From: Prevotella sp. UBA3675
Lineage (GTDB): Bacteria; Bacteroidota; Bacteroidia; Bacteroidales; Bacteroidaceae
Direction: 5' to 3'
NCBI GenBank assembly: GCA_002372235.1
Contig: DFJI01000018.1
Location: 23,620 to 87,348, forward strand
DNA length: 63,729 nt
The notes beneath the pieces were generated by a model. That model was given only the letters and a program-made list of their open reading frames with translations, did not search any database and was not told where the DNA came from. Of the stretch, positions 24,687-34,539 are shown piece after piece (position 1 is the stretch's first letter; each line of letters opens with the position of its first letter). The position numbers were made by a program, and so were the translations under genes.

Positions 24687-25613
24687 ATGATTAGTATTAT
24701 CGTCCCAGTTTACAACGTAGAGCCCTATATCGAACAATGCATCGAATCTGTATTGAGGCAAACATACGGATGTTGGGAACTATTACTGATTGACGATGGC
24801 AGCACCGATGGTTCGGCTAACATCTGTAGGTCTTATGCCGACAAAGATGAACGCATACGCTTTTTGCAAAACAGTCATGCCGGACCTGCCAAGGCACGCA
24901 ACAAAGGAATTGAACAAGCCAAAGGTGAGTTCATCTACTTCATGGACAGCGACGACTGGATTGAACCCGACACGCTGGAATGTATGCTCAGGGCCATTCA
25001 ACAACACGATGCCGACATAGCATGCTGCGGGCTCTTTTTCGACTATCCCACAAAGTCAAAGGCAGTGTGTTACACTAAGCAAGACTGCCTCCTGTCGCGC
25101 GAGGAAGCACTAAGATACATCATCACGGGCAAGCTGCCCAGCTATTTGTGCATTCTGCTGCTGAAGCGATCGGTAGTGAAAGAACCATATACTGACGTGC
25201 CTTGCTATGAAGACTATGCTACGGGCTACAAGTGGTTCTCGCATGCCCACAAGGTGGCCATGATTGCCTCGCCAAAATATCACTATATACAACGAGAAGG
25301 AAGCATCCTGCACACTAAGAGACGCGACGAGTTCCTGCTCGACATCTATCTGGAACGCCATCAATACATCCGACAACACCAACTGATGGACGAAGCCGAG
25401 AATCGCGCCAACACCGTTAGGAACCTACTTAAACTGTCGAAGGACTATGCACGAAAGCCTATTGCTTTTGACGAACGGGTGTCATTCGTAAGCAAAGTAA
25501 GAGACACACTGCAACAGTTCCTGCCTGTCGGCTTCGCACCACTGGGCCTGAAACGATGGCTGCGGCTCAAGCTCATGCTTTTGTCGGTCAAGACTTATGT
25601 GCGCATTGTGTAA
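24687..25613 (+). CDS. Glycosyltransferase family 2
   Basis: Inverting GT-A transferase, cytosolic, probably for a surface polysaccharide. The start SIIVPVYNVEPYIEQC, then LLIDDGSTDGS and the metal-binding DSDD in YFMDSDDWIEPD are the standard GT2 elements in residues 1-100. The C-terminal 200 residues are unique and give no acceptor information. It is the second gene of the operon from 23758, 8 nt after the acyltransferase. Confidence 0.9.
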   Translation: MISIIVPVYNVEPYIEQCIESVLRQTYGCWELLLIDDGSTDGSANICRSYADKDERIRFLQNSHAGPAKARNKGIEQAKGEFIYFMDSDDWIEPDTLECMLRAIQQHDADIACCGLFFDYPTKSKAVCYTKQDCLLSREEALRYIITGKLPSYLCILLLKRSVVKEPYTDVPCYEDYATGYKWFSHAHKVAMIASPKYHYIQREGSILHTKRRDEFLLDIYLERHQYIRQHQLMDEAENRANTVRNLLKLSKDYARKPIAFDERVSFVSKVRDTLQQFLPVGFAPLGLKRWLRLKLMLLSVKTYVRIV

Positions 25614-25632
25614 ACAGATTATATCTTGAGTT

Positions 25633-26562
25633 ATGAACCCCATTGTAAGTGTCATCATACCTAATTATAACCACGCTCCCTTCCTGAAGGAGCGCATAGA
25701 GAGCGTGCTCAACCAGTCGTTTCAGGACTTTGAGGTCATTCTGCTCGATGATTGCTCAACCGACAACAGCCGTGACATCATCGAACAGTACCGCCACCAC
25801 CCCCGAGTGAGCAACATCATATTCAACGAGCAGAATACCGGCAACACCTTCGTTCAGTGGGAACGGGGCATCAGTCTGGCACGGGGAAAATACATCTGGA
25901 TAGCTGAGAGCGACGACGTGGCCGAGAAAAACTTCCTGAGCACACTGATTCCACTCTTGGAGGCCGACGAACAATGTGTAGTAGCCTACTCACACTCCCT
26001 CATGATTGACAGCAATGGGCAGCCCATGCAACAAACATGGCACAAGAAAGGTAGCAATGGCAGTGTGATTATTCATGACGGCTCGCGATTCAATCGCCAA
26101 GTGATGGTCAACCACTGTGCCATCTACAATGCCAGCATGACCGTATTTCGCAAATCCGTCTTCCCGCTCATTCCCAAAGATTTCCAGAACTTCCGCTACT
26201 GCGGTGACTGGTTGTTCTGGGGCTATGTATGCCAGCATGGCAAAGTGATTGAGGTGTGCCAGAAACTGAATCGCCTGCGCCGACACGAAAACGAAGTCAG
26301 CTCACGCGCCGAGAAAAACGGTGCCAAATGGCAGGACACTGGAGGCATTCTCAGTCGCTTCATTGACATCATGCAGCTTTCACCCTGGGAATGTCGGTGC
26401 ATGCGTGGCCGCTGGACCAAACGATTCCGCAAAGAGCGTTTTCCAAACAAAGAAGACATCAAGAACAGCTATCCACACATCTTTGATGGGAGCCTTCTTG
26501 ATGTCGTATGCTATGAAGTCAGCAAATTATCGCTCAAAGTCTCTTACACTGGCGTGAAATAG
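25633..26562 (+). CDS. Glycosyltransferase family 2
   Basis: GT-A transferase with SVIIPNYNHAPFLKERI, LLDDCSTDNS and a WIAESDDV version of the metal-binding site. The later segment FRYCGDWLFWGYV is seen in many Bacteroidales capsule and O-antigen GT2 enzymes. It ends the operon begun at 23758. Its last 36 nt overlap the 3' end of the convergent GT2 gene at 26527-27474, so the two messages are complementary at their ends. Confidence 0.9.
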   Translation: MNPIVSVIIPNYNHAPFLKERIESVLNQSFQDFEVILLDDCSTDNSRDIIEQYRHHPRVSNIIFNEQNTGNTFVQWERGISLARGKYIWIAESDDVAEKNFLSTLIPLLEADEQCVVAYSHSLMIDSNGQPMQQTWHKKGSNGSVIIHDGSRFNRQVMVNHCAIYNASMTVFRKSVFPLIPKDFQNFRYCGDWLFWGYVCQHGKVIEVCQKLNRLRRHENEVSSRAEKNGAKWQDTGGILSRFIDIMQLSPWECRCMRGRWTKRFRKERFPNKEDIKNSYPHIFDGSLLDVVCYEVSKLSLKVSYTGVK

Positions 26563-27474
26563 CCATTGAAACGGAAGGGTCGCTAAGAACAGGTAGAAGT
26601 AAGGCTTATGCTTATAATGGCGAAACAATCTGGAAAGTGTGCCAGATGTTTCATAGTTCCAATAACGGGCCGTGTGGCATACAAGAGCCTGAAAAAGCTC
26701 GGGTCTAAAATGCTTAAGGAAATGCTTCTTGTCTTTGTCAATCGTCGCTTGAGATACTAAATTTTGGTCAGCATAGCCTTGCATAATTTTATAATAATTG
26801 TCCAAAAGAACCTCGAAATAGTTATATCCCTGACGAACGACTTTACGCAACTCTTTCGTGATTTCCAGTATATGCTGATTATAAATCAATGCCCCGCCCT
26901 TACTGACAATCTCAAAAGTCCAGTCAACTTGTTGCAATTTTAATGCTGCAAATTTTTCTTTTTGCTCCAGGGCATTCCACGTTTGCTTCCATGCCCCAAA
27001 AAGATTGTTAAACGTCACCATCACAGAGACGTGATTGATGTAGTCATCCAGATTGCTACAATGAATCATATCCTCCTCCTTAGGACGTGCCCATCCGTTA
27101 GTAAAAAACAACGGTTGCTGAGTATTCCTATGCGCTCGAATCACATTCTTCATAAATGCAATCCCCTCTTCTGTAGGATAGCAGGTATCATTCATTAGTT
27201 TCAGATACATACCGTTAGCCTTGTCTAATACATTGATGAAATTACGGTCGTGTATATTCACGTCATTACGGTAATACCTGACATTTCCATATTGTCTGGC
27301 AAATGCCTCACAGACTTCTTGCGTGGAATCGGTAGAACAGTTGTCGGATATGACAAGCTCAACCTCATCGTCAAAACTCTTATATGACACAATCCTACTG
27401 AGCGTATTCTGAAGAATAGCAGCCCTGTTATAAGTCGGAATACAAATTGAGAGAAGCGGCGTCGTATTCATCAT
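26527..27474 (-). CDS. Glycosyltransferase family 2
   Basis: GT-A transferase: LLSICIPTYNRAAIL, LVISDNCSTDSTQ, and a KLMNDTCY segment in place of a standard DxD, so the metal site looks altered. The N terminus has two adjacent Met codons; either may serve. Its ATG overlaps the stop of the upstream membrane protein in an ATGA arrangement (27471-27474), indicating translational coupling. It is the last gene of the long minus-strand operon from 41860. Confidence 0.85.
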   Translation of the reverse strand: MMNTTPLLSICIPTYNRAAILQNTLSRIVSYKSFDDEVELVISDNCSTDSTQEVCEAFARQYGNVRYYRNDVNIHDRNFINVLDKANGMYLKLMNDTCYPTEEGIAFMKNVIRAHRNTQQPLFFTNGWARPKEEDMIHCSNLDDYINHVSVMVTFNNLFGAWKQTWNALEQKEKFAALKLQQVDWTFEIVSKGGALIYNQHILEITKELRKVVRQGYNYFEVLLDNYYKIMQGYADQNLVSQATIDKDKKHFLKHFRPELFQALVCHTARYWNYETSGTLSRLFRHYKHKPYFYLFLATLPFQWLFHASVRDFER

Positions 27475-29291
27475 TCAGACTGCGTATTATGGCTGTTTGT
27501 AGGCATCATGATGTGATAGTATCTGTTACTCCATACAATTTGGTAATGATGTCTCTTAATAAAGCTCATCGTGTTTCTTACCATCTCCTTTGTAGAAAAA
27601 GGTGCATCCCTTTCGGAAGAGTAATAGCTGGCTTTGGGCTTGCCCCACTTATTGCTCGTCCAGAAATTCTGCATGACAATCACTGGCGGACGGTCCATGT
27701 TCTGCTCGGCCTCCCTGAACTTATGCACATACTGGTCACCATAAAACACGCAGGGCCATGAGATGCCGGCAAAAGGCTTTGTCTTTGTAAGATAGCAGAG
27801 CAAAGGCGACGAATCATAAACCAACATGGTGTCGCCTGGTTTCACATAGTGCCTTATCTCTGCCAGCAGAGGATTGATGATGTCGGCACGCTCTTGTGAA
27901 GCATAAACACCCTTGGCAAGAGGAGAGTCTATGGCAAACGTCTTTTTCGACTTATGGTCTGGATCGTAATAGGCACGATTCTCAACCTTGGCAGCGACTG
28001 CCAGGAAAAGTGAGAAGAGACATATATAATAAGCAGTCTTGAAGTCGGCTGGCGACGAGATACGAATCTTCTTATTACCAATCTTCCCTTTAACCGACTC
28101 CAACTCTACTGTTCCGAAAACAAGGGTCCACTGCTGTTCCTTGGCCTGCTTGACAAAATGATAGAGTCCGCTCAGTCCGACGGGCAATGACAGCCACGTT
28201 CCCACCCACATGGTCTGAAATCCTCCATCACTCCCCAGTGGTATGATCAGCGAGAAGAGAATGGCACTCAGGGCAATAAGCTTCTTTTCAACTTTGCCTT
28301 GGAAGAGATAGACGCATCCGCCAAAGATTCCCAGACCGTTCATCATGCCTAAAGTAGCATCGCCCAGCACACTCGTATATAGATAGGTGCTTCGGTAAAT
28401 CACTTGGAAAGCGAGGAACCATATAACCAGCTTCAGCCACTTAGGCTTCACTAAATGAGAGGCCGAAGCAATGAGGATGGCAACGGCAAACACAACAAAA
28501 TATTCCACACTGATGAGCAGATTCTCACTGTATTTAGCTATGAGCGATGATGAGCCATGCGTGCTCTTGCCCCCCAAGGTGTCGCCAATAGAGGCCACAA
28601 GGTCTATAACCAGCCTGTCGGCTCCTATACTCATCAGGAAAAGCCACACTAAGACAGACGAAATCACTGCACCAGCCACGATAGTAGATACCTGAACGGT
28701 GTTCTGCTTCAGGTTCATGTCTTTCCAGCTTTTAAAGTTATAGAAACAGGGAATAATAAGGAAAGACAGGCACGACAAATTTGGGATACGCACAAAGATG
28801 TTGAATCCCAGTAAAAGTCCGCCAGCCAGCAACAGCCACTTCTTGTTGTGCAGCGTGCCTTCTATGATGCTGATGAGAGCCACTCCTGCAAAGAGGGCTG
28901 TCAGTGTGTTATAGCCGAACGGCTTAGGATCCTGCGCCACGAAGAGAGACTGCATCAGCAATCCTGCCAATACCATCTTAGGAGAGAAGTAGCGTTTCAG
29001 ATAGTTGTAAAAGATGATTATGGTCAGCGTAACCAGAAGAATGCCCCACAAGCGCATGCCCAGAATGCCTCCATCAGGATAAATATTGTTCAGTAGCCAC
29101 CCTATGTAGCCCGTAAGCGGATAGCCTCCTGCTCCCTGTGCATAATAGTTATCGGTGCCAAACCATTGATAAATAGACATCAGATAGCCTTCGTCCGTAA
29201 GATCGAAGCCATGAATTGCGCAATGAACTTGGAAGAATACGGAGAAGCCTATCACGCATACTGCTAATAGAGTGTTGTTAATCTTTATCAT
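27471..29291 (-). CDS. Polytopic membrane protein, probable GT-C-fold glycosyltransferase
   Basis: Around ten or more hydrophobic segments are followed by a soluble C-terminal domain of about 170 residues. The first extracytoplasmic loop carries FDLTDEGYLMSIYQW, resembling the Asp/Glu-containing loop of ArnT/PMT-like GT-C enzymes that use polyprenyl-phosphate sugars. I infer such a role; no exact family is recognised. I chose ATG 29291 (MIKINNTLL) because it overlaps the stop of the upstream gene as ATGA; a longer frame from 29342 would overlap that gene by 55 nt. A Wzy-like polymerase is a less likely alternative. Confidence 0.65.
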   Translation of the reverse strand: MIKINNTLLAVCVIGFSVFFQVHCAIHGFDLTDEGYLMSIYQWFGTDNYYAQGAGGYPLTGYIGWLLNNIYPDGGILGMRLWGILLVTLTIIIFYNYLKRYFSPKMVLAGLLMQSLFVAQDPKPFGYNTLTALFAGVALISIIEGTLHNKKWLLLAGGLLLGFNIFVRIPNLSCLSFLIIPCFYNFKSWKDMNLKQNTVQVSTIVAGAVISSVLVWLFLMSIGADRLVIDLVASIGDTLGGKSTHGSSSLIAKYSENLLISVEYFVVFAVAILIASASHLVKPKWLKLVIWFLAFQVIYRSTYLYTSVLGDATLGMMNGLGIFGGCVYLFQGKVEKKLIALSAILFSLIIPLGSDGGFQTMWVGTWLSLPVGLSGLYHFVKQAKEQQWTLVFGTVELESVKGKIGNKKIRISSPADFKTAYYICLFSLFLAVAAKVENRAYYDPDHKSKKTFAIDSPLAKGVYASQERADIINPLLAEIRHYVKPGDTMLVYDSSPLLCYLTKTKPFAGISWPCVFYGDQYVHKFREAEQNMDRPPVIVMQNFWTSNKWGKPKASYYSSERDAPFSTKEMVRNTMSFIKRHHYQIVWSNRYYHIMMPTNSHNTQSE

Positions 29292-30532
29292 AACATTTTC
29301 ATTGATGACTGACAACGTGAAAAAGAGGCTGAACTCACCCACCGGCTGGTAGCATCAACCAATAGGAACAGCCAAAAGAAGATAGCTGCCATATCGGAAA
29401 TCATCCACGAAACAGCTGTTTCATTGATAACCATCTGAAAAGGATTCAGCAATATACAGAAGAAAAGCATATAAATATAGTGTATACTACTGCTATGGCT
29501 TTCGCGTAGGAAAAGGAAAAGCACCGGAAGCATATATAACCCACAATAGAAAGCTGAGTTTGTTGGATACATCAGAAGCGGCAAGGCCAGCAGAGCCGTC
29601 TGCTTCCATACGGTCTTTTCCTGAAAGAAAAGTACGACAGATGCTATACACATTAGCATCGTCAATAAGTCACACGTATCCAACATGGTCTCGGTGATTG
29701 TTTTCTGCAAATAAACGGTCCCTGCCACCACAAGCGGAGTGATGCCAAACCGAGGAAAGAGCTGGCTGGGATTATAGGTCTCAGCAAAGACAGACAGATT
29801 GACAATCATCTGACTGATGTTGCCAAATTGTCCTTTGAAGAACAAGAAAGGCAGAAAGACCATAAGCAGGGACAAGACGATGCAATAGGCGATAGCACGA
29901 TAACGCTTGTCCCTAAGAAGGAAAAGCCCGAAAACCACAGGGTAAATCTTGATGACACTGATGATGCAGAGACATGAAAGCGCAAAGACTCGCTTCCACG
30001 GAGAAGCAGCATCTTTATATGCAAGGAAGTAACACAGAAGTGCCGCACACAGGATGATCATGTTGCCCCTCTCAATGGCAAACAACATGATTGATGAGAA
30101 GAAAATGAGCACTTTCTGAACAGTAGAGCAAGCAACGAGTTTGTTCAGGGAATGATAGAACACCATAACAGACAAGAGGACAAACATCACACACGACAGC
30201 ATCGCTGTAGATGACGCATAGCAGTCTGACAGGGTGGCATCGGAATAGTGGAAAAACCCGTTGAACAATTCTAAAAACAGATAGGTAAAGGGCAGATAGC
30301 ATTTTTCGCCTAACCCGTTGATTGTGTTATGATAAGGATCCCAATCGGCAATGTAGCGCTGAACATTGAAGAAATCAGCCATGAAGTCTTCAGTTCTTCG
30401 GAAGAACACATTCAGCTGAATTCCCAAAGGATCAGACAACAGGTCCCACAGGAAAAATCCAGTAAGAAGAGTCATCATCATGACAAACGTATTGCCTACT
30501 GAGAAAATTCGTTTTATTTCTTGAATGCCCAT
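29288..30532 (-). CDS. Polytopic membrane glycosyltransferase, GT87/DUF2029-like
   Basis: Membrane protein of 414 residues with about ten helices. The first loop holds DFFNVQRYIADWDPYHN and EKCYLPFTYLFLELF, the pattern of GT87 mannosyltransferase-like proteins (Asp followed by a Y-P-P/L-P-F loop). It probably transfers a sugar from a polyprenyl-phosphate donor on the outer face of the inner membrane. The gene start overlaps the 3' end of the GtrA gene by 19 nt, and its stop overlaps the next start. This joins it in one unit with GtrA (30514) and the DPM1-like GT2 (30924), which could supply and flip its donor. Confidence 0.7.
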   Translation of the reverse strand: MGIQEIKRIFSVGNTFVMMMTLLTGFFLWDLLSDPLGIQLNVFFRRTEDFMADFFNVQRYIADWDPYHNTINGLGEKCYLPFTYLFLELFNGFFHYSDATLSDCYASSTAMLSCVMFVLLSVMVFYHSLNKLVACSTVQKVLIFFSSIMLFAIERGNMIILCAALLCYFLAYKDAASPWKRVFALSCLCIISVIKIYPVVFGLFLLRDKRYRAIAYCIVLSLLMVFLPFLFFKGQFGNISQMIVNLSVFAETYNPSQLFPRFGITPLVVAGTVYLQKTITETMLDTCDLLTMLMCIASVVLFFQEKTVWKQTALLALPLLMYPTNSAFYCGLYMLPVLFLFLRESHSSSIHYIYMLFFCILLNPFQMVINETAVSWMISDMAAIFFWLFLLVDATSRWVSSASFSRCQSSMKML

Positions 30533-30927
30533 AGCTTATTCATCAGGAAGTTAACGGGTGTGGTAATGCAAATATTGATTATTGGAGCAATTTTGTCAGA
30601 CAGATGAATGATATCCACCCAGAGATAAAGCAGAACAGTACTGAGCAAGAAGGTCGTGATGTAAGACACATAGACCTTAGACAGTTTTTTCCAGAAAGAG
30701 GAATGCGAGTTTTTGAAAACGAAACGGTTGTTCCAGAAATATGCATTCAAGACACTGAGCACGAAGCCCGCCACATAGGCTGGAATATAATGTATATTGA
30801 GGAAAATCAGTGCATAATAGACCGCCAACAACACTATGGCGTTGGATAGCCCCACCAACGCAAATTTGACAAACTGCCATACATAAGGCTTCTGTAATTG
30901 TTGATGTATGATTTGGCCTGTTTTCAT
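30514..30927 (-). CDS. GtrA family membrane protein
   Basis: Small four-helix membrane protein (137 residues). Members are proposed to flip undecaprenyl-phosphate-linked sugars. It shows FVKFALVGLSNAIVLLAVYY, then FWNNRFVFKN after the second helix and MNKLWAFKK at the end, all standard for GtrA. It overlaps the upstream GT2 by 4 nt (ATGA) and the downstream GT-C gene by 19 nt, so the three genes look translationally coupled. Confidence 0.85.
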   Translation of the reverse strand: MKTGQIIHQQLQKPYVWQFVKFALVGLSNAIVLLAVYYALIFLNIHYIPAYVAGFVLSVLNAYFWNNRFVFKNSHSSFWKKLSKVYVSYITTFLLSTVLLYLWVDIIHLSDKIAPIINICITTPVNFLMNKLWAFKK

Positions 30928-31631
30928 TTTCTTGCTTCCCGTTGAGCTTTCCTTTTAATCTTGAACAGTTTAACAATCGTGGAAATATACGAAAATGCAA
31001 ACTTCACCAAGTCGCGCTTGGATTCTCCATACATGCGTTTGTTGAAGGTGATAGGCACCTCACGAATGCGATAGTCAGGGTGGTAAACCGAAAGCTTGAT
31101 GATAATCTCTTCGACGATATCAAAGTTGCTACAATCTAACTGCAGGGCTTTGACATCGGCAGCCCGATAGATACGGAAACTGTCTGAGATGTCTTTCACT
31201 TTCAGTCCTAAGGCCAGCCTGAAGCATACGTTCACAATCTGCGACATGAAGATGAGAATCCAGGGATTGTCGGTCTTGCCGTCGGTCACATAGCGTGAGC
31301 CGATGGTGAGATCATATTGCTCACAGTCTTTCAACAGCTTAGCGAAATCTGCTGGCGAGTGCGAGCCGTCGGCATCCATCATCAGAACAAATTCCTTGTC
31401 GGCCACATTGAACCCTGTTCGAACAGCATCGCCATAGAAGTTGCCTCCCTGGCGATGAACATAGTTGACCCCATTCTCCCGACACACCGTTTCGGTGTCG
31501 TCCATAGTCTCCATCGTGTCAACAATGTTGATGTCATAGTCCATCCCCTTGAGTGCTTCGTGTAGCTTCGGCAACAACACCCGCAGGTTGTCTGCCTCTC
31601 GATAGGCAGGGATTACCACTGAGAGAGTCAT
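30924..31631 (-). CDS. DPM1-like glycosyltransferase family 2
   Basis: Cytosolic GT2, 235 residues, resembling dolichol/undecaprenyl-phosphate sugar synthases without the two C-terminal membrane helices. It has LSVVIPAYREADNLRVLLP, metal-binding DADGSHSP, and IGSRYVTDGK as in DPM1. The basic C terminus (KIKRKAQREARK) probably lies on the membrane. It is likely to make a polyprenyl-phosphate sugar for the GtrA and GT-C genes immediately downstream. The sugar is not predictable. Confidence 0.85.
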   Translation of the reverse strand: MTLSVVIPAYREADNLRVLLPKLHEALKGMDYDINIVDTMETMDDTETVCRENGVNYVHRQGGNFYGDAVRTGFNVADKEFVLMMDADGSHSPADFAKLLKDCEQYDLTIGSRYVTDGKTDNPWILIFMSQIVNVCFRLALGLKVKDISDSFRIYRAADVKALQLDCSNFDIVEEIIIKLSVYHPDYRIREVPITFNKRMYGESKRDLVKFAFSYISTIVKLFKIKRKAQREARK

Positions 31632-31635
31632 AGGC

Positions 31636-32652
31636 TTATTGCTCCTGTAACCAATTCAACATGTTGTCAATTCCCTGTTCCTTGTCCACTTTTGGTTGCC
31701 ATCCTATTATCTTTTTCGCTTTAGCAATGTCGGCAACAAAAACTTTCTGATCGCTCTCGCGCCAAGGCAGCTGGGTGTATTCCATCTTGATGCCAAGCTT
31801 GCGCTCCAGCAACTGGAACAACTCCAGCAACGACAAGCTATTGTCTATGCCACCGCCTATATTGAACACCTGTCCATAGGCAGCCTCACAGTCCTTTGCC
31901 TTCATATACAGATTCACCACGTCGGAGCTATAGAGCAAATCGCGCACTTGCTTGCCTGTTCCTGAAATGGTGAAAGGCGGTGTGTCCGGATTGGCTTTCT
32001 TCTCTAAAGCCTTCCCGCAGAACCAGCCAATCCACCCTTGGTCGAAGGTGGCATGCTGATTGGCACCGAACATGGAAGAGTGGCGGAACACCACCGTCTT
32101 GATGCCGTAGATACGATGGAAGTCCAACAAGTATTGATCGGCACAGCCTTTGGAACAGCCATAGGGGGAGTGAAAATCGAGCGTGATAGACTCAGGAAAT
32201 CCCTTAGGATATTCCTCACAGGTGTAACGGGTCTCACTCTCTGTAAAATGGAAGTACTCGAAATCGCCGAACACCTTATTGGTTGAGCTATAGAGAATCA
32301 CCGAATGTGGCGAATACTTACGCACCGAGTCCAGCACATTGAAGGTGCCCAACCCATTGATTTCAAAGTCAAGCCGTGGATTGGCAATACTTGTCGTCAT
32401 GGCCACCTGGCCTGCCAAATGGAAAATATAGTCGGGTTGCACTTCTTTGATGACCGTCTCTACGTCATTGATGTTCCGAGTGTCATAGGGATAGTATTTA
32501 AAATCGCCCAATGTGCGCAACCACCGCAAGTTGTTGTCACTTCCATGACGAAACAAGTTGTCCAGAACGAACAATTCTTCGCCTTGTCTTATCACTTCAG
32601 CTGCAAGATTGCTCCCTACGAATCCACAACCGCCTGTAATCAAATATTTCAT
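31636..32652 (-). CDS. rfbE: CDP-paratose 2-epimerase (CDP-tyvelose forming)
   Basis: Extended SDR enzyme that inverts C2 of CDP-paratose to give CDP-tyvelose, with bound NAD. The sequence follows known RfbE/Tyv closely: ITGGCGFVGSNLA at the start, HLAGQVAMTTSI, SSTNKVFGD, HSPYGCSKG with the Tyr-x3-Lys catalytic pair, and FRHSSMFG, then DQGWIGWFC. The 338 residues are a normal length. Four nt upstream lies the putative paratose synthase; rfbF, rfbG and rfbH are further upstream in the same operon. The pathway assignment is therefore well supported, although substrate was not tested. Confidence 0.85.
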   Translation of the reverse strand: MKYLITGGCGFVGSNLAAEVIRQGEELFVLDNLFRHGSDNNLRWLRTLGDFKYYPYDTRNINDVETVIKEVQPDYIFHLAGQVAMTTSIANPRLDFEINGLGTFNVLDSVRKYSPHSVILYSSTNKVFGDFEYFHFTESETRYTCEEYPKGFPESITLDFHSPYGCSKGCADQYLLDFHRIYGIKTVVFRHSSMFGANQHATFDQGWIGWFCGKALEKKANPDTPPFTISGTGKQVRDLLYSSDVVNLYMKAKDCEAAYGQVFNIGGGIDNSLSLLELFQLLERKLGIKMEYTQLPWRESDQKVFVADIAKAKKIIGWQPKVDKEQGIDNMLNWLQEQ

Positions 32653-32655
32653 ATA

Positions 32656-33570
32656 CTAAGTTTGATTGATTATATCTATATATTCTTTTAATCTCTTTTC
32701 AATATCAAAACATACGGGCTTCCCAATCATTGCCGACAGTTTATCGACCGAACAGCGCAGGTCCATCACTTCGTTTGCGCGATAAGGCAGTGCCCCATAG
32801 TGTACTTCTGAAGAAGACTGAAGATAGTCTTTCGCTATTTCTATAATGCGCTTCAGCTCAATGCTTTCGCCACTGCTCACATTTACGATCTCGCCCAGGC
32901 AGCGCTCCGAATGCTTCAGCAGTTCAGAGATGCACCAGCAGAAATCATCTATATACAAAGTGTCGCGCTTCTGCTCACAAAGAGTCACCTCTAAAGGCCG
33001 GTTCCTCTTCAGTTTGTCCACGACATAGGGGATGAACTTCGTTTTAGCCTGCATAGGTCCGAACACGTTGCCTGGGCGTACGGCCATAGCTGGGAAATGA
33101 AAGTCGCGATAGAGCATGATGGCCGTATTCACCGACAGTTGCTTCACTAACGCATAGGGCGATGTGGGTATCTCGCGTTGCGACTCTACAAACGGAGCAT
33201 TCTCCGAGCCATATTCCTCAGAGCTGCCAAACTGCATGAGCAACTCGAGATTCTCCTCGCCCTTGAAACGCTCGTACAGATTAATCAGCACCTTTAAGTT
33301 TGTATTAATCAGCTCATCGAAGAGCTTCATGTCGCGCTCCGTCGATACGATGCCGGTCAAATTAATGATATAGTTAGGCGTATTGATGTAATAGGGGATT
33401 TTCTCCTTCACCAAATCCATTTCCTTGGTTTTCACCTGCGGATAATGGGAAAAGAAATCGCTGTCGATATATTTGTCGAAAACAAAAATATCGTATTCAT
33501 CACACAAGCATCTGGCCAGATTCTTGCCAATGAAGCCACCGCCGCCTATAAGAAAGAGTACCTTCTTCAT
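32656..33570 (-). CDS. SDR reductase, probable CDP-paratose (or abequose) synthase
   Basis: Extended SDR of 304 residues with a GGGGFIG nucleotide-binding loop, SPYALVK as the YxxxK pair and FGSSEEYG supplying the catalytic Ser. Segments EQKRDTLYIDDF, VSSGESIELKRII and the ANEVMDLRCS region resemble Prt/RfbS, which reduce C4 of CDP-3,6-dideoxy-4-keto-glucose. Its place directly before CDP-paratose 2-epimerase supports paratose synthase. RfbJ-like abequose synthase is the main alternative; sequence alone cannot decide. Confidence 0.65.
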   Translation of the reverse strand: MKKVLFLIGGGGFIGKNLARCLCDEYDIFVFDKYIDSDFFSHYPQVKTKEMDLVKEKIPYYINTPNYIINLTGIVSTERDMKLFDELINTNLKVLINLYERFKGEENLELLMQFGSSEEYGSENAPFVESQREIPTSPYALVKQLSVNTAIMLYRDFHFPAMAVRPGNVFGPMQAKTKFIPYVVDKLKRNRPLEVTLCEQKRDTLYIDDFCWCISELLKHSERCLGEIVNVSSGESIELKRIIEIAKDYLQSSSEVHYGALPYRANEVMDLRCSVDKLSAMIGKPVCFDIEKRLKEYIDIINQT

Positions 33571-33576
33571 CGCTGA

Positions 33577-34539
33577 TTATGTAAGTGAGGCTGCGTTGTC
33601 GTCATCAAAGTTGATACGCTCACGCTCAATGACCAACGGACGACGACGCACTTGGGTAAGAATGCTTCCAACGTATTCGCCCACAATACCGAGGAAAAAC
33701 AGCTGCACGCTGGCAAAGAGGAACACTCCGATGATGAGTGGTGCAAATCCCAACTGAAAAGAATCCCAGTAGCAGAGCTTATAGACCAGATAGACCAAAG
33801 CAATCAGCAGACCTATGGCACTGGAAATGAACCCGATGAAACTGGCCATGCGGAGGGGCACCTTGGAATGGTTGACAAAGCCCAGCATCGCCATATCATA
33901 GAGTGTGTAGAAGTTGTTATGCGTTTTGCCATGAAGCCGCTTCGGCTGTGTGTAGAACACCTCGCCCAGGTCACCGCCATACTCTGCCACCAAGCCTCGC
34001 ATGTAGGGATAAGGATCGTCAATAGACCGCAACAGCCTTATGAAGGTCTGGTCATACAGTCCGAACCCAGTGAAGTTCTCAATCTGCCGTGTCTCGCTGA
34101 TAGCTTTGATGAGCTTATAGAACGAGGTTCGTATGGCATACATGACGGGGTTCTCCTTGCTTTTGTTCTTAATGCCGATAACCACCCTATGCCCATTCTC
34201 CCACTGCTGCAGGAACTGAGGAATGAGCTCGGGAGGGTCTTGCAAGTCGGCTACCATGAGCAAAGCTGCATCTCCCGAAGCCTGGCAAAGCCCATAGAAT
34301 GGCGAGCGGATATGGCCAAAATTCATGGCATTGACAATGATCTTGACATTCTTGTCATTGGCCGCCAACTTCTTCAGTTCCTCAACAGTACGATCGGTCG
34401 AGGCATTGTCAATGAAAATATGTTCATAGTCGTACTGGCCACTCAATGCATCAAACTGCGCTTTGACCTGTCTGTACAGTTCAGCAACATTAGCTTCCTC
34501 GTTAAAGCATGGTGTAACAATGCTTATTTTCTTTTTCAT
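33577..34539 (-). CDS. GtrB-like polyprenyl-phosphate glycosyltransferase (GT2)
   Basis: GT2 domain (SIVTPCFNEEANVAELY, IDNASTDRT, VADLQDPPELIP) followed by two C-terminal membrane helices (about residues 230-250 and 262-285), the layout of bactoprenol glucosyl transferases such as GtrB. It would charge undecaprenyl phosphate with a hexose on the cytosolic face. The ATGA overlap with the GtrA gene (34536-34539) makes a standard gtrA-gtrB pair. A third partner that adds the sugar to the glycan would be one of the GT-C-like membrane proteins nearby. Confidence 0.85.
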   Translation of the reverse strand: MKKKISIVTPCFNEEANVAELYRQVKAQFDALSGQYDYEHIFIDNASTDRTVEELKKLAANDKNVKIIVNAMNFGHIRSPFYGLCQASGDAALLMVADLQDPPELIPQFLQQWENGHRVVIGIKNKSKENPVMYAIRTSFYKLIKAISETRQIENFTGFGLYDQTFIRLLRSIDDPYPYMRGLVAEYGGDLGEVFYTQPKRLHGKTHNNFYTLYDMAMLGFVNHSKVPLRMASFIGFISSAIGLLIALVYLVYKLCYWDSFQLGFAPLIIGVFLFASVQLFFLGIVGEYVGSILTQVRRRPLVIERERINFDDDNAASLT

